A DNA stretch of 64,000 bases from Halodesulfovibrio sp. MK-HDV (GCF_009914765.1 NZ_WYDS01000018.1:40812-104811), one strand, 5' to 3'. Positions 15,929 through 25,571 are shown, numbered from the stretch's first letter. Program-made: numbers and translations. Notes: generated by a model not told the origin, from the letters alone.

Positions 15929-18599
15929 ACCGTGCGTTGTCATGGTCTTCATGTTGCTTGCGCTGCTAATGGCTGTAAGCGCATCTGCTGCGCCACGGAA
16001 TGGAATTCGGGTACTTGTACTGCCTTTTGCGGTTAACTCAGGAGAAGACTTGAGTTATCTGGAAGATGGACTGCCGGAATTGATCGGGGAGCGTTTAGCT
16101 GCAAAAAACTTTTCAATTGTTCCAAATGATGAATTGGAAGCACTTTTAGCAGAAAACTCTGTTTCCGAGCTTAATATTTCAATTGTTCGCGATTTGTCTT
16201 TGTTGTCTAACGCAGACTATGCTGTCTACGGTAGCTTCACACAGGTCGGGGAACAGCTTTCTATTGATGCACGTTTGGTAGAAGCTTACGGGCTTCAGCC
16301 TGCGAAGCCTATCTACATTAATAAGACTGGACTTATTAATGTGCTTCCTGCTGTAGATGAGCTTGTTGCTCAGGCTACAAACGAGATGCTGCGTAAGCAG
16401 TCTATCTCTAATATTGTTATTCGAGGCACCAAAGTTCTGGACCCGGACGTAGTTCTTCTGCGTATGCGAATCCAGAAGGGTGATGCCCTTGACAGCAAGC
16501 GCATTAACGAAGAAATCAAGCGTATTTACGGCCTTGGTTACTTTAGTGATGTGCAGATCGGTGTTGAGAAAAAACGTGATGGTAACGAACTTGTTATCAC
16601 CGTTGTTGAAAAACCGAGAATCAATAACATCGTAATCTCCGGCTCTGATGTCGTAGATAATGATGATATCCTTGCTGCAATTAACTCTAAGCAGGGAGCT
16701 GTTCTTAACGAAAAGTTCCTTTCAGACGATATTGCACGCGTTCGTGATTTGTACAGAAAGGAAGGTTACTACCTTGCTGAAGTCGATTACAAAATTGAAC
16801 GCGGTAGCACCGGTGCAACACTTACTTTTAATGTCAAAGAGGGTGAAAAACTTTACATTAAAGAAATCAAGCTCGAAGGTATTGAAAAGCTTGATGTTGA
16901 TGATGTGAAGGATGAACTCGCCTTGGCTGAACGAGGAATGCTCTCATGGCTCACCGGTACCGGTGTTTTGCGTGAAGACTTCCTTGAGCGTGACGTTGCA
17001 GCTATTTCTGCATACTACTTGAACCGAGGCTTCCTTGATGTTCGAGTTGGTAACGGTCGCGTTGATTACGAAGAAGATGGTATTGTAATTACTTTCCCTG
17101 TTTCAGAGGGCGAGCGTTACAAACTTGGTACAATCACCTTTACAGGTGACCTTATTGAACCTGACGCTACTTACTTGTCTCTTATCGGACTGGATGAGTG
17201 GAAGGCTGAAGAAGAGTACCTCAACTACACCGTTCTTCGTGAAGACAGCACCAAAATTGGAGACTGGTACGCCAACTATGGCTATGCCTACGCAGAAGTT
17301 GACTTCGGCATTCAGCGCCAGGAAGGCAACATTGCAAACGTCGCCTACAAGATTGATAAAAAGAACAAAGTTTATGTTCGTCGTGTAGTAATGGAAGGCA
17401 ACACCCGTACGCGTGATAACGTGGTACGTCGTGCTGTTGAATTGACTGACGGTGAACTCTTTAACGGTGATAAACTGCGTGACAGTAACCGTAAATTGAA
17501 CAACCTCGGCTACTTCTCTGAAGCAAGCGTAAACCTCGTCCCAACTGAGACGCAGGATGAAGTTGACCTCAAAGTTAAAGTGAAAGAGAAAAACACCGGC
17601 TCTATTATGGCTGGTGTAGGTTGGTCTTCCTATGATGGTGTTGGTTTCTCCGGCTCAATCAAGGAAGATAACTTGTGGGGTAAAGGCTACAAACTTGCTT
17701 TTACTTCCAGCTTCTCTTCCAAAAAGACTTCCTACGACTTGAGCTTCTTGAACCCGAGTGTTTACGATAGTGATCTTTCATTCAGTGCCCGTACATACAT
17801 TACAGAAACTGAATATGACGATTACGATTACGACAAAACTGGTGGTAAAGTCAGCTTTGGTTACCCTGTCGGAAAGTGGTCTCGCGTTTATGCGGGTTAC
17901 CGTTTCGACCAGTACCAGATTACTGATGTAGATGACGATGCAAGTAACCTTATTAAAGAGCAGTCCGATGACGGCACTCGTTATGCAAGTGTTCTTAACG
18001 CATCCTTCTCACGTAATACCATCGATAACTTCCAGCGTCCGACTGGTGGTAACGTCGTAACCTTCACCGTTAACTACGGTGGTGGCTTCCTTCAGGGTAC
18101 TGATGACTTTATTAAAGTTACTGGTGAAGCTCGCCAGTTCTACGCCTTGAATGACGACCACGTATTAATGGCACGTGCTAAAGCTGGCGCATTGCTTCCA
18201 AATGGTGGCTCTCATGATGATATCCCAATTGTAGAACGTTTCTGGATTGGTGGTATTAACAGTGTGCGTGGTTACGATATCAACGACTTTGCTGTCCGTC
18301 AGGCTGACGGTGATAAAATCGGTGGTACACGTATGGCTTTCGCAAACTTTGAATACCAGTGGTATTTTGAGAATGATCTGGGTATGACTTTAGTACCTTT
18401 CTTTGACATCGGTATTGACTTTGATGACAAAGATGATGGTCTTACCTCCAACAAAGAATGGCTCTACAGTACCGGTCTTGAATTGCGCTGGCGTTCTCCA
18501 ATGGGTGATTTACGCTTCGCATATGGTATCCCACTTGCTGATGTAAACGGGGAAAAACAATCTCCTCGCTTCGAATTTGCAATGGGACAGGCATTCTAA
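15912..18599 (+). CDS. bamA: BamA, outer-membrane protein assembly factor
   Basis: Inserts beta-barrel proteins into the outer membrane. It has 895 residues: signal peptide (about 1-27, ending SASAAP), an extra N-terminal alpha/beta domain resembling TolB-N/FlgO-like folds (about 30-160, with RVLVLPFAVNSGEDLSYL and a YAVYGSFTQVG strand), POTRA domains from about 165 to 550, and a 16-strand-type barrel from about 560. The barrel contains VRGYD in the conserved loop and ends with Phe as expected for a beta signal. It is longer than the 810-residue E. coli protein because of the extra domain. The start at 15912 has GGAG upstream and lies inside the end of lolD. A strong terminator follows. Confidence 0.95.
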   Translation: MSKQFRPCVVMVFMLLALLMAVSASAAPRNGIRVLVLPFAVNSGEDLSYLEDGLPELIGERLAAKNFSIVPNDELEALLAENSVSELNISIVRDLSLLSNADYAVYGSFTQVGEQLSIDARLVEAYGLQPAKPIYINKTGLINVLPAVDELVAQATNEMLRKQSISNIVIRGTKVLDPDVVLLRMRIQKGDALDSKRINEEIKRIYGLGYFSDVQIGVEKKRDGNELVITVVEKPRINNIVISGSDVVDNDDILAAINSKQGAVLNEKFLSDDIARVRDLYRKEGYYLAEVDYKIERGSTGATLTFNVKEGEKLYIKEIKLEGIEKLDVDDVKDELALAERGMLSWLTGTGVLREDFLERDVAAISAYYLNRGFLDVRVGNGRVDYEEDGIVITFPVSEGERYKLGTITFTGDLIEPDATYLSLIGLDEWKAEEEYLNYTVLREDSTKIGDWYANYGYAYAEVDFGIQRQEGNIANVAYKIDKKNKVYVRRVVMEGNTRTRDNVVRRAVELTDGELFNGDKLRDSNRKLNNLGYFSEASVNLVPTETQDEVDLKVKVKEKNTGSIMAGVGWSSYDGVGFSGSIKEDNLWGKGYKLAFTSSFSSKKTSYDLSFLNPSVYDSDLSFSARTYITETEYDDYDYDKTGGKVSFGYPVGKWSRVYAGYRFDQYQITDVDDDASNLIKEQSDDGTRYASVLNASFSRNTIDNFQRPTGGNVVTFTVNYGGGFLQGTDDFIKVTGEARQFYALNDDHVLMARAKAGALLPNGGSHDDIPIVERFWIGGINSVRGYDINDFAVRQADGDKIGGTRMAFANFEYQWYFENDLGMTLVPFFDIGIDFDDKDDGLTSNKEWLYSTGLELRWRSPMGDLRFAYGIPLADVNGEKQSPRFEFAMGQAF

Positions 18600-18611
18600 A
18601 TGCAATTATGT

Positions 18612-18643
18612 AAAAGCGCGGCCTTATGGCCGCGCTTTTTTTT
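18612..18643 (+). terminator. Intrinsic terminator after bamA
   Basis: Arms AAAAGCGCGGCC (18612-18623) and GGCCGCGCTTTT (18628-18639) around TTAT, followed by a run of T. Ends the lysS-lolC-lolD-bamA unit. Confidence 0.95.
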
Positions 18644-18763
18644 TATGGTAAAGTATTTGTCGGGGTTGCACCCTGCGGCAGGTTCCAGTATCCTTATAAT
18701 GATTTGTAACAGGTGGCTTTATTCTAACTTTGAACTTCAATGCGCGGACTAACTAGGAAAACT

Positions 18764-20527
18764 ATGCTAATTACCAGAAAAAAAGGCATGCTTTGTTTGC
18801 CTTTGCTTCTTCTTATACTTCTTCTCTCAGTTACAGATTCCTACGCCAGTATTAGCCGGGATTACCAAACCGCGTTGAATCAGTTCAGATCTCTTGTTAA
18901 GAATCCCAAACAAGCACGCTATCGTTCCAACTGGAAGAGGTTGGAAGACAAATTTATTGCTATTTATCAAACTAACCCTGATGGTTCCTACGCTCCCAAG
19001 GTTTTGTACTATATGGGGCGGGTGAACGAAGAACTGGCAAAGCGCTCGTACCTTCGTTCTGACTATCAGGCGTCGGTTGACTATTATAACCGATGCGCAA
19101 AGCGGTTTACCAAGCATTCCTGGACAGACGATTCGTTATTCAGACTGGCACGGATTCAATATTACAATTTGAATCAGGCTACAGAAGCAAGACGAACGTT
19201 GAATACGATTCTTAGAAAATACCAATCCGGCGATAAGTACAAAGAAGCACGAGCCCTCCACCGTAAAATTATTGCGGAGGTTCGTAACTCCCGTTCATCA
19301 GTTGCGTCCAAATCTACCGTTAAAAAGAAGCCTGCGAAGTCAACTCCTTCAAAAGTAAGGAAAACCAACAGGTCATCCCGCAACGTTGCGCTTAAAGGTA
19401 TCCGTTTTACGAGTAGTAATGATTATACCCGTGTAGTTATTGACCTGAGCGGCGCGACGAAGCATCAGTATAAGTTCTTAAATGCTGATCCGTCCCGAAA
19501 CTTACCCTTCAGACTCTATATTGATCTGGACAGAACTGTTCCGACTCAGTCCGTTAAGGACGAGTTAAAAATTTACGACGGTATTTTGCGAATGATTCGC
19601 GTTGGTAAACCTGTTCCGAGTACGAGCCGTGTTGTGCTTGATTTCGAAGCAGTGCAGAAATATACCGTTTTTGCTTTAGAAAATCCTTACAGGGTCGTTG
19701 TGGATGTCTCTGCTCCCAAAGATGGAAAGATGAGCCATCCTCCGGTGGATCTATCCAAAAAAGTCTTAGTGCATAAGACTAAGAAACCATCACGCACAAT
19801 TCCGACATCCCGTAAGATTCCTGACCTTGTTGAGCAACTCGGTTTGACCGTGAAAACTGTTATGATTGATGCAGGACATGGCGGCAAAGACCCCGGTGCA
19901 TCAAGAAATAGAATTCGCGAAAAAGATTATGTTCTTAAGACTGCGAAAATGTTGGGTAAAAAACTTAAGGCAAAAGGCTTTAACGTGTTGTATACACGTT
20001 CCACAGATGTTTTTGTTCCACTTGAAGAACGTACTGCTAAAGCGAATGTGCAAAAGGTAGATTTATTCGTTTCACTGCATATTAACGCCAACAGAAAAAC
20101 TAGCGTGAACGGCATTGAAACATATTATTTGAACCTTGCCAGATCAAAAAGTGCACGTCGTGTTGCTGCTCGAGAGAACGCAATCACAGAGAAACGCATT
20201 AGTGATTTACAGTTTATTTTGACCGACCTCATGCTCAACTCCAAAATGCAAGAGTCTAAAGCTCTGGCGGAACTGGTTCAGAAGAGCATGGTAAAAACGG
20301 TACGTGCAAGGGGCTGGAAATCTAAAAGTAATGGAGTACGAAGTGCGCCGTTCTACGTTCTTATGGGCGCAAAGATGCCATCCATTCTTGTGGAACTGGG
20401 GTATTGTTCAAACAAGACAGAAGCAAAGCGATTACGAAACAATTCGTACTTGAACCTGTTGGCAGCAGGCATTGCTAATGCATTGAGTACCTACAGACAT
20501 AATTTGAAGAACTATGCAGCGATGTAG
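18764..20527 (+). CDS. amiC: AMIN-domain N-acetylmuramoyl-L-alanine amidase
   Basis: Periplasmic zinc amidase that cuts the bond between MurNAc and the peptide stem, typically during cell separation. It has 587 residues: signal peptide (LCLPLLLLILLLSVTDSYA), a TPR-like helical region (about 30-170, with PKVLYYMGRVNEELA and a second tetratricopeptide-like unit), a basic linker, an AMIN peptidoglycan-targeting domain (about 207-320) and an Amidase_3 domain (about 365-580). The latter shows the zinc ligands in IDAGHGGKD, REKD and SLHINA, and the catalytic Glu in ILVELGYCSN. The TPR-AMIN-amidase order is common in deltaproteobacteria. The ATG at 18764 has AGGAAA upstream and is preferred to 18740. 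Confidence 0.9.
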   Translation: MLITRKKGMLCLPLLLLILLLSVTDSYASISRDYQTALNQFRSLVKNPKQARYRSNWKRLEDKFIAIYQTNPDGSYAPKVLYYMGRVNEELAKRSYLRSDYQASVDYYNRCAKRFTKHSWTDDSLFRLARIQYYNLNQATEARRTLNTILRKYQSGDKYKEARALHRKIIAEVRNSRSSVASKSTVKKKPAKSTPSKVRKTNRSSRNVALKGIRFTSSNDYTRVVIDLSGATKHQYKFLNADPSRNLPFRLYIDLDRTVPTQSVKDELKIYDGILRMIRVGKPVPSTSRVVLDFEAVQKYTVFALENPYRVVVDVSAPKDGKMSHPPVDLSKKVLVHKTKKPSRTIPTSRKIPDLVEQLGLTVKTVMIDAGHGGKDPGASRNRIREKDYVLKTAKMLGKKLKAKGFNVLYTRSTDVFVPLEERTAKANVQKVDLFVSLHINANRKTSVNGIETYYLNLARSKSARRVAARENAITEKRISDLQFILTDLMLNSKMQESKALAELVQKSMVKTVRARGWKSKSNGVRSAPFYVLMGAKMPSILVELGYCSNKTEAKRLRNNSYLNLLAAGIANALSTYRHNLKNYAAM

Positions 20528-20835
20528 CTGCTGGTAAATAATACGAGGCAAGGTCGATTTCTCACTGACAGCACATAGAGTTTTTGTGTAGTACTGACTT
20601 TTGGTAAATTAGTGCTGTAATATGGGGTTTATTTTATTTCATAGCAGACAATTTACTTTGGTAGCGCAGCGTATGCCTCGTACTATACCTGCTGTTACTG
20701 ATTGAGTGGCAAGAACGCGCAAGTTCTTGACTGCGGAATATGATGAAGCTATCCACTCAATTCTCTTGATAGTTTTTATTGATGGTTAAATGATTAACAT
20801 GTTGTTAAGTAACGAATTTTTTTTAGGAGCATTCA
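20528..20835. other. Intergenic region upstream of skp with nested inverted repeats
   Basis: About 308 bases. An outer pair ATTGAGTGG (20701-20709) and CCACTCAAT (20753-20761) encloses an inner hairpin CAAGAAC (20710-20716) / GTTCTTG (20723-20729). The two stems stack directly, so an RNA from this region would fold into a two-stem element about 70 bases before skp. No T-run follows. The remainder is AT-rich promoter-like DNA. Confidence 0.5.
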
Positions 20836-21390
20836 ATGCGTAATATTCTTTTAGCGGTAGTGGCTTGTACCTTCCTTTTTGCTTCACCTGCAGTAGCTGC
20901 AAAATACGGTGAAGTTGACTTTGGAGTCATCGCTAAAGATTCTGAACCAGCATTGGCAATCACCAAAGCTATGAAGCAGACCTTTGGCGCTGAAGACAAG
21001 AAACTTAGAGACGATAAAGTTGCTTTTGATGCAAAAGTAAAAGAATTCAGCGTTCAGAGCCAGGCTCTTTCCGAGGACGCAAAGAAAGAAAAAATCACAG
21101 TACTTCGTAAAGAAGAAAGAGCTCTTGCTCAGCGTCAGCAGCAGTTCGTACAGCGCGCACGTGCAGCAGAACAGTCTGCTCTTCGTGATATGTCTGCTCT
21201 TATGCTTGAAGCTACTCGCGAGTTCGGTCAGAAAAACGGCTACGAAATGATCATTGCAAAAGCGCAGGGCGCAGTTTTGTACATCAAAAAGCCAGTAGAC
21301 GTGACCAAGCAGGTAATGGTTGTTGTAAACCGTTTGTACCGTGCTAAACTCGAAAAAATTAAAGCTGCTCAGAAAAAAGCAAAAAAATAA
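20836..21390 (+). CDS. skp: Skp/OmpH periplasmic chaperone
   Basis: Periplasmic holdase for unfolded outer-membrane proteins on their way to BamA. The 184-residue protein has a signal peptide (ILLAVVACTFLFASPAVA), then the short Skp core strand KYGEVDFGVI, a long charged coiled-coil pair (about 45-125) and the returning core strand GYEMIIAKAQGAVLYI. It ends in a Lys-rich tail. AGGAG precedes the ATG. It stands first in skp-lpxD-fabZ-lpxA, the common envelope gene order after bamA. Confidence 0.9.
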   Translation: MRNILLAVVACTFLFASPAVAAKYGEVDFGVIAKDSEPALAITKAMKQTFGAEDKKLRDDKVAFDAKVKEFSVQSQALSEDAKKEKITVLRKEERALAQRQQQFVQRARAAEQSALRDMSALMLEATREFGQKNGYEMIIAKAQGAVLYIKKPVDVTKQVMVVVNRLYRAKLEKIKAAQKKAKK

Positions 21391-21405
21391 GGAATACGGT
21401 TAAGC

Positions 21406-22416
21406 ATGCTGCTTTCTACAATCGCACAACATCTTGGTCTTGAGTTTGCTGGTGAAGATCTTGAAATTACAGGTGTAAACACCCTAGATGATGCCCTGGA
21501 AACAGAACTTAGTTTTTTAGCTAATCCTAAGTACGCGTCTAAGCTTTCAGAAACTAAAGCTGGTGCAGTTGTTTGTACTGCCGATCAGGTAGAGAATGTT
21601 CAGCGCGCGCTTATTAGTGAAAACCCGTATTTCGATTTTGCTCGTTGCGTTGCTATTTTTGCTAAGCCGCAAGGTGAGATGAAGGGCGTTTCTGAACTGG
21701 CTTTCATCGATCCTACTGCAACAGTTGCTGATGGTGCTACCGTTTATCCGCATGCCTTCATTGGTCCGCGTGCTACTATCGGTTCCGGCACCGTTGTTTT
21801 CCCGGGTTGTTACATCGGGGAAGATTCAACTGTTGGATCTGATTGTCTTCTGTACCCAAATGCTGTGCTCATGGCAGAAACTACTCTTGGCGATGATTGC
21901 ATCGTTCATGCAGGGGTTGTGCTTGGTGCTGATGGATTTGGCTTTGCTCCAACAGAATATGGAGTGCAGAAAATTCCACAGATCGGCAATGTAACAATCG
22001 GTAGCGATGTTGAAATTGGTGCTAATACCACCATTGACCGCGCGGTGCTTGGTTCTACAAGTGTCGGCGACGCAACCAAAATTGATAATCTTGTTATGCT
22101 CGGGCATAATGTAGAAATGGGCAGTAACTGCCTTATTGTGTCACAGGTGGGTATTTCCGGTTCTACCAAAGTTGGTAACGGTGTTGTTATGGCAGGACAG
22201 GCTGGTATTGCCGGTCACCTGAACATTGGCGACGGCGCAACTGTAGGACCGAAAACTGGAGTAGGAAAAGACATTCCGGCAGGTGTAACCATGGCCGGTA
22301 TGCCAGCGATGGAAAAGGGGATTTTCATGCGTCATACAACTCTTTCTCCTAAAATTCCTGACCTGTTTAAGCGAGTAAGACAGCTCGAAAAAGAAATCGA
22401 AGCGTTGAAAAAATAG
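21406..22416 (+). CDS. lpxD: LpxD, UDP-3-O-acylglucosamine N-acyltransferase
   Basis: Third step of lipid A synthesis: adds the second hydroxyacyl chain, from acyl-ACP, to UDP-3-O-acylglucosamine in the cytoplasm. It has 336 residues: an N-terminal uridine-binding domain (about 1-95, with [13 protein letters not shown]), a left-handed beta helix of hexapeptide repeats (about 100-300, including the catalytic-type His in [10 protein letters not shown]) and a C-terminal helix ([17 protein letters not shown]). It starts 15 bases after skp. Confidence 0.96.
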   Translation: MLLSTIAQHLGLEFAGEDLEITGVNTLDDALETELSFLANPKYASKLSETKAGAVVCTADQVENVQRALISENPYFDFARCVAIFAKPQGEMKGVSELAFIDPTATVADGATVYPHAFIGPRATIGSGTVVFPGCYIGEDSTVGSDCLLYPNAVLMAETTLGDDCIVHAGVVLGADGFGFAPTEYGVQKIPQIGNVTIGSDVEIGANTTIDRAVLGSTSVGDATKIDNLVMLGHNVEMGSNCLIVSQVGISGSTKVGNGVVMAGQAGIAGHLNIGDGATVGPKTGVGKDIPAGVTMAGMPAMEKGIFMRHTTLSPKIPDLFKRVRQLEKEIEALKK

Positions 22417-22429
22417 AGGTACACAGACA

Positions 22430-22894
22430 ATGACCGCCACCGATAAAAATAATCTCGATATTCGTCAGATCCTTGATCTGCTTCCACATAGATATCCTTT
22501 CTTACTTGTAGACCGTGTTTTAGACTACACTCCGCTTGAGTCTATTGACGCGTATAAAAACGTGACAATGAACGAGCCTTTCTTTCAGGGACACTTCCCT
22601 GGCATTCCTGTAATGCCGGGTGTGCTCATTATGGAAGCGCTTGCTCAGGCTGGCGGACTTCTCGTGCTGAAAAGCACTGATATGCCGCTTGAAAACAAGT
22701 TGTTCCTTTTCACAGGCATGGAAAAAGTTCGTTTCCGCAAGCCTGTGTATCCTGGTGATAGACTTGAACTTAAGTGTCGTCTTATTCGTCACAAGTTGAA
22801 ACTATGGAAAATGGAAGGCAAAGCATATGTTGATGGTGTGCTTGCTGCACAAGCAGAAATGACAGCCGCTATCATGAATAAGGAGGATATGTAG
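22430..22894 (+). CDS. fabZ: FabZ, 3-hydroxyacyl-ACP dehydratase
   Basis: Dehydrates 3-hydroxyacyl-ACP in fatty-acid elongation and so competes for the hydroxyacyl pool that LpxA and LpxD use. The 154-residue hot-dog protein shows LLPHRYPFLLVDRV, the catalytic His in FFQGHFPGIPVMPGVL and the catalytic Glu in IMEALAQAGG. It lies 13 bases after lpxD and just before lpxA, the usual arrangement. Confidence 0.96.
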   Translation: MTATDKNNLDIRQILDLLPHRYPFLLVDRVLDYTPLESIDAYKNVTMNEPFFQGHFPGIPVMPGVLIMEALAQAGGLLVLKSTDMPLENKLFLFTGMEKVRFRKPVYPGDRLELKCRLIRHKLKLWKMEGKAYVDGVLAAQAEMTAAIMNKEDM

Positions 22895-22895
22895 C

Positions 22896-23687
22896 GTGGC
22901 TACTGAAATTCATCCTTCCTCTTTTGTTGCGCCAAGTGCGAAACTGGGAGAAGGGGTTGTTATTGGTCCTTGCGCCGTTATCGAAGATGATGTCATTATC
23001 GGGGATGGTACAAAGATCGACGCTTTTGCTTCTGTAAAGCAGTATACCCACATGGGTAAGAATAACCATGTCCACTCCTATGCGGCAGTGGGCGGTGTTC
23101 CGCAGGATCTCAAATATCACGGTGAAGTAAGCTGGTTAAAACTTGGCGATAACAACACCATTCGTGAATTTGCTACTCTGCATCGTGGTACTGAAGACGG
23201 CGGTTTCAATACCGTTGTTGGCAGTAACAACCTCATGATGGCGTACACACACGTTGCACACGATTGTACTGTCGGTGACAATGTTATCATGTCTAACAAC
23301 GCAACTCTTGCGGGACATGTTCATGTTTCTGACCATACAATTATTGCAGGTCTTTCTGCTGTGCATCAGTTTGTCCGTATTGGCAAACATGCATTCGTTG
23401 GCGGTATGACTGGTATCGGGCAGGACTTACCTCCGTATATGCTTGCTACCGGTAATCGTGCAGGTGTTCATGGTCCTAACTTGGTTGGACTGCGTCGCCT
23501 CAAAGCTCCTCGTGAAGTCATTCGTGCGCTTAAAAATGCATATAAACTCATCTGGCATTCCACCACTCCTCGTAAAGAGGCTTTGGAACAGCTGGAATAT
23601 GAATTTGGTAACTTTACTGAGGTTCTCGAATTCGTAGATTTTGTGCGCAAGAGCGAACGTGGTATCTTACCATCGTATAGCGAATAG
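22896..23687 (+). CDS. lpxA: LpxA, UDP-GlcNAc O-acyltransferase
   Basis: First step of lipid A synthesis: moves a hydroxyacyl chain from ACP to UDP-GlcNAc. The 263-residue protein is a left-handed beta helix (about 1-190) followed by a helical C-terminal domain. Diagnostic segments are IHPSSFVAPSAKLGEGV, VGGVPQDLKYHGE, the catalytic-type His in MAYTHVAHDC, and HQFVRIGKHAFVGG. The start is GTG at 22896, nine bases after AGGAGG, one base past the fabZ stop. A terminator follows. Confidence 0.96.
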   Translation: MATEIHPSSFVAPSAKLGEGVVIGPCAVIEDDVIIGDGTKIDAFASVKQYTHMGKNNHVHSYAAVGGVPQDLKYHGEVSWLKLGDNNTIREFATLHRGTEDGGFNTVVGSNNLMMAYTHVAHDCTVGDNVIMSNNATLAGHVHVSDHTIIAGLSAVHQFVRIGKHAFVGGMTGIGQDLPPYMLATGNRAGVHGPNLVGLRRLKAPREVIRALKNAYKLIWHSTTPRKEALEQLEYEFGNFTEVLEFVDFVRKSERGILPSYSE

Positions 23688-23711
23688 GCTACACAGTCGG
23701 ATCGAAATGTT

Positions 23712-23745
23712 AAGAAGGAAGGTGTAGTGCCTTCCTTCTTTTTTT
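23712..23745 (+). terminator. Intrinsic terminator between lpxA and lpxI
   Basis: Arms AAGAAGGAAGG (23712-23722) and CCTTCCTTCTT (23730-23740) followed by T-run. Because lpxI starts about 22 bases later, the hairpin may act as partial attenuation within the lipid A cluster. Confidence 0.88.
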
Positions 23746-23766
23746 AAGTCTATGGAGCAAATAGAT

Positions 23767-24603
23767 ATGGCAGCATTACAAGAGCGAATTGGGATAATTG
23801 CAGGCGCAGGACAGTTTCCTGAGCTGGTAGCCCAAGGTGCCCGCGAGGAAGGTCTCTCTGTTATTATGTGTGGCTTTGTCGGTCATACAGACCCGGCAAT
23901 AGAGAGCGAGGCTGATGTCTTTGAGATGCTCCATCTGGGTGCTCTTTCCAAGCTGATACAATTTTTTAAAACAAATGGTGTCACCCGCGTATGTTTCGCA
24001 GGGGCAATTAATAAGCCCAAAGCGTTGGATATTCGTCCTGATTTACGCGCAGCAAAAGTTTTGTTCAAAATTCGATCTAAAGGCGATGACGTTCTTTTGC
24101 GCGGTGTGTTGGATGAATTGGAATCTGACGGACTGCACATCGTTCAGGCTGCTGAACTTGTGCCCAATTTGCGTGGTCCTGCCGGTGTACTTACTAAGAA
24201 AAAGCTGACAGACAAGCAGCGTGAAACTCTTGCATACGGTATCCCTATGGGTGAACAGATCGGAAGCATGGACATTGGTCAATGCATTGTTGTGCGTGAG
24301 CAGATGGTCATTGCTGTAGAATGCTTAGAGGGTACAGATGCAACCATCAAGCGTGGTGCTGAGCTTGGCGGAAAGGGCTGTGTAGCAATCAAACTGTTGA
24401 AACCAAAGCAGGATGAACGCATTGATTTGCCTGCGTTAGGTTTAAATACAGTTCAGAATTTGGTGGATGGCGGGTATAGTTGCCTTGCTTTCTATGCAAA
24501 TAAAACTCTATTTTTTGATAGAAAAGAGGCTATTGCACTGGCGAATAAGCATGAAATTGCCATCGTGGGTGTAGATGAGGACATTATTAATAGTCTTAAG
24601 TAA
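23767..24603 (+). CDS. lpxI: LpxI, UDP-2,3-diacylglucosamine pyrophosphatase
   Basis: Cleaves UDP-2,3-diacylglucosamine to lipid X and UMP, the step done by LpxH in enterobacteria; LpxI is an unrelated enzyme used in many alpha- and deltaproteobacteria. Length is 278 residues. Family landmarks are RIGIIAGAGQFPELVA at the N-terminus, FFKTNGVTRVCFAGAINKP, and the C-terminal domain with IGSMDIGQCIVVREQMVIAVE and EGTDATIKRG. The ATG at 23767 is preferred because GGAG lies nine bases upstream; the ATG at 23752 is directly after the terminator and has no ribosome binding site. Confidence 0.93.
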   Translation: MAALQERIGIIAGAGQFPELVAQGAREEGLSVIMCGFVGHTDPAIESEADVFEMLHLGALSKLIQFFKTNGVTRVCFAGAINKPKALDIRPDLRAAKVLFKIRSKGDDVLLRGVLDELESDGLHIVQAAELVPNLRGPAGVLTKKKLTDKQRETLAYGIPMGEQIGSMDIGQCIVVREQMVIAVECLEGTDATIKRGAELGGKGCVAIKLLKPKQDERIDLPALGLNTVQNLVDGGYSCLAFYANKTLFFDRKEAIALANKHEIAIVGVDEDIINSLK

Positions 24604-24627
24604 AAAGTCTACTTTTTCAGTTCCTTG

Positions 24628-24685
24628 ACGGAACGAGCAGTATACAGTGTCATTTTGATGGAGTATAGTGGTTGTTCCGTTTTTT
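24628..24685 (+). terminator. Terminator after lpxI
   Basis: An imperfect 18-base stem (24628-24645 with 24663-24680; outer ACGGAAC/GTTCCGT perfect) followed by six T. Confidence 0.75.
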
Positions 24686-24767
24686 ATTTGCAATATAGTA
24701 GCTTACGAGTAAACTATTTACTATTCTAATAGTTGAGACACGCAACGTCATTATAGGAAGGTGCACT

Positions 24768-25571
24768 ATGTTTTCACTTAATACTGTTTGGGACAATGTA
24801 GATAAAGTGCGTGGCAGTGGGCCTGTTGTGCATAGTATTACAAACTATGTTGTCATGAATTCAACCGCGAATGCTCTCTTAAGTGCTGGCGCCTCTCCAA
24901 TCATGGCTCATGCTAAAGAAGAATTGGAAGAGCTGATAACTATTTCAGGCTCTCTCGTAGTTAATATAGGCACATTAAGTGGTACTTGGATCGAAAGCAT
25001 GCGGCTAGGTGCATCTATTGCTGCCGCAAACTATAAACCCGTTGTGCTCGATCCCGTTGGTGCAGGAGCTTCACTATTGCGTACAGAAACTGCCATCTCT
25101 TTGTTAGAAGAGGGTGGTATTTCTCTGGTTCGTGGAAACGCTTCAGAAATTATGGCACTTGCCGGAACAGGAGCTTCAACTCGTGGTGTCGATTCTTGTA
25201 ATGATTCCAGTGAGGCAGAAGTCAGTGCTGTCGCATTAGCGAAAAAATATAGATGTACGGTTGCTGTCTCCGGTTGCATAGATGTTGTGACGGACGGTAA
25301 GACAGTTTATAATATTAAAGGCGGAAGCGAATACATGCCACTTGTTACAGGTATGGGTTGTATTGCTACCGCAATTTGTGGCGCACACCTTGCGATCTGC
25401 GAAGATAGTTTTGCCGCAGCCATTTCCGGTATGGGATGTATGGCGGCAGCAGGTGGGCTTGCTGAGGTAGCATCGAACGGACCTGGAACATTTGCTGTCC
25501 AGTTTATAGATGCTCTTCATAATGTGACTGAAAACGACATAAACAGACTTGTCGAAGTGAGGGTTGTGTAA
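24768..25571 (+). CDS. thiM: ThiM, hydroxyethylthiazole kinase
   Basis: Phosphorylates the thiazole alcohol so that it can be joined to the pyrimidine half of thiamine (salvage). The 267-residue ribokinase-fold protein has VHSITNYVVMNSTANALLSAGASPIMAHA at the substrate site, VVLDPVGAGASLLRT, LVRGNASEIMAL and the anion hole GMGCIATAI with the family Cys. Only salvage plus coupling genes (thiM, thiE) are here. The stop overlaps the thiE start by one base. I found no TPP riboswitch in the 160-base leader. Confidence 0.95.
   Translation: MFSLNTVWDNVDKVRGSGPVVHSITNYVVMNSTANALLSAGASPIMAHAKEELEELITISGSLVVNIGTLSGTWIESMRLGASIAAANYKPVVLDPVGAGASLLRTETAISLLEEGGISLVRGNASEIMALAGTGASTRGVDSCNDSSEAEVSAVALAKKYRCTVAVSGCIDVVTDGKTVYNIKGGSEYMPLVTGMGCIATAICGAHLAICEDSFAAAISGMGCMAAAGGLAEVASNGPGTFAVQFIDALHNVTENDINRLVEVRVV

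Noticed and set aside
24604..24767. Possible TPP riboswitch before thiM
   Set aside because: I looked for the CTGAGA and ACCTGA-type cores and found neither; the hairpin present is a terminator for lpxI.
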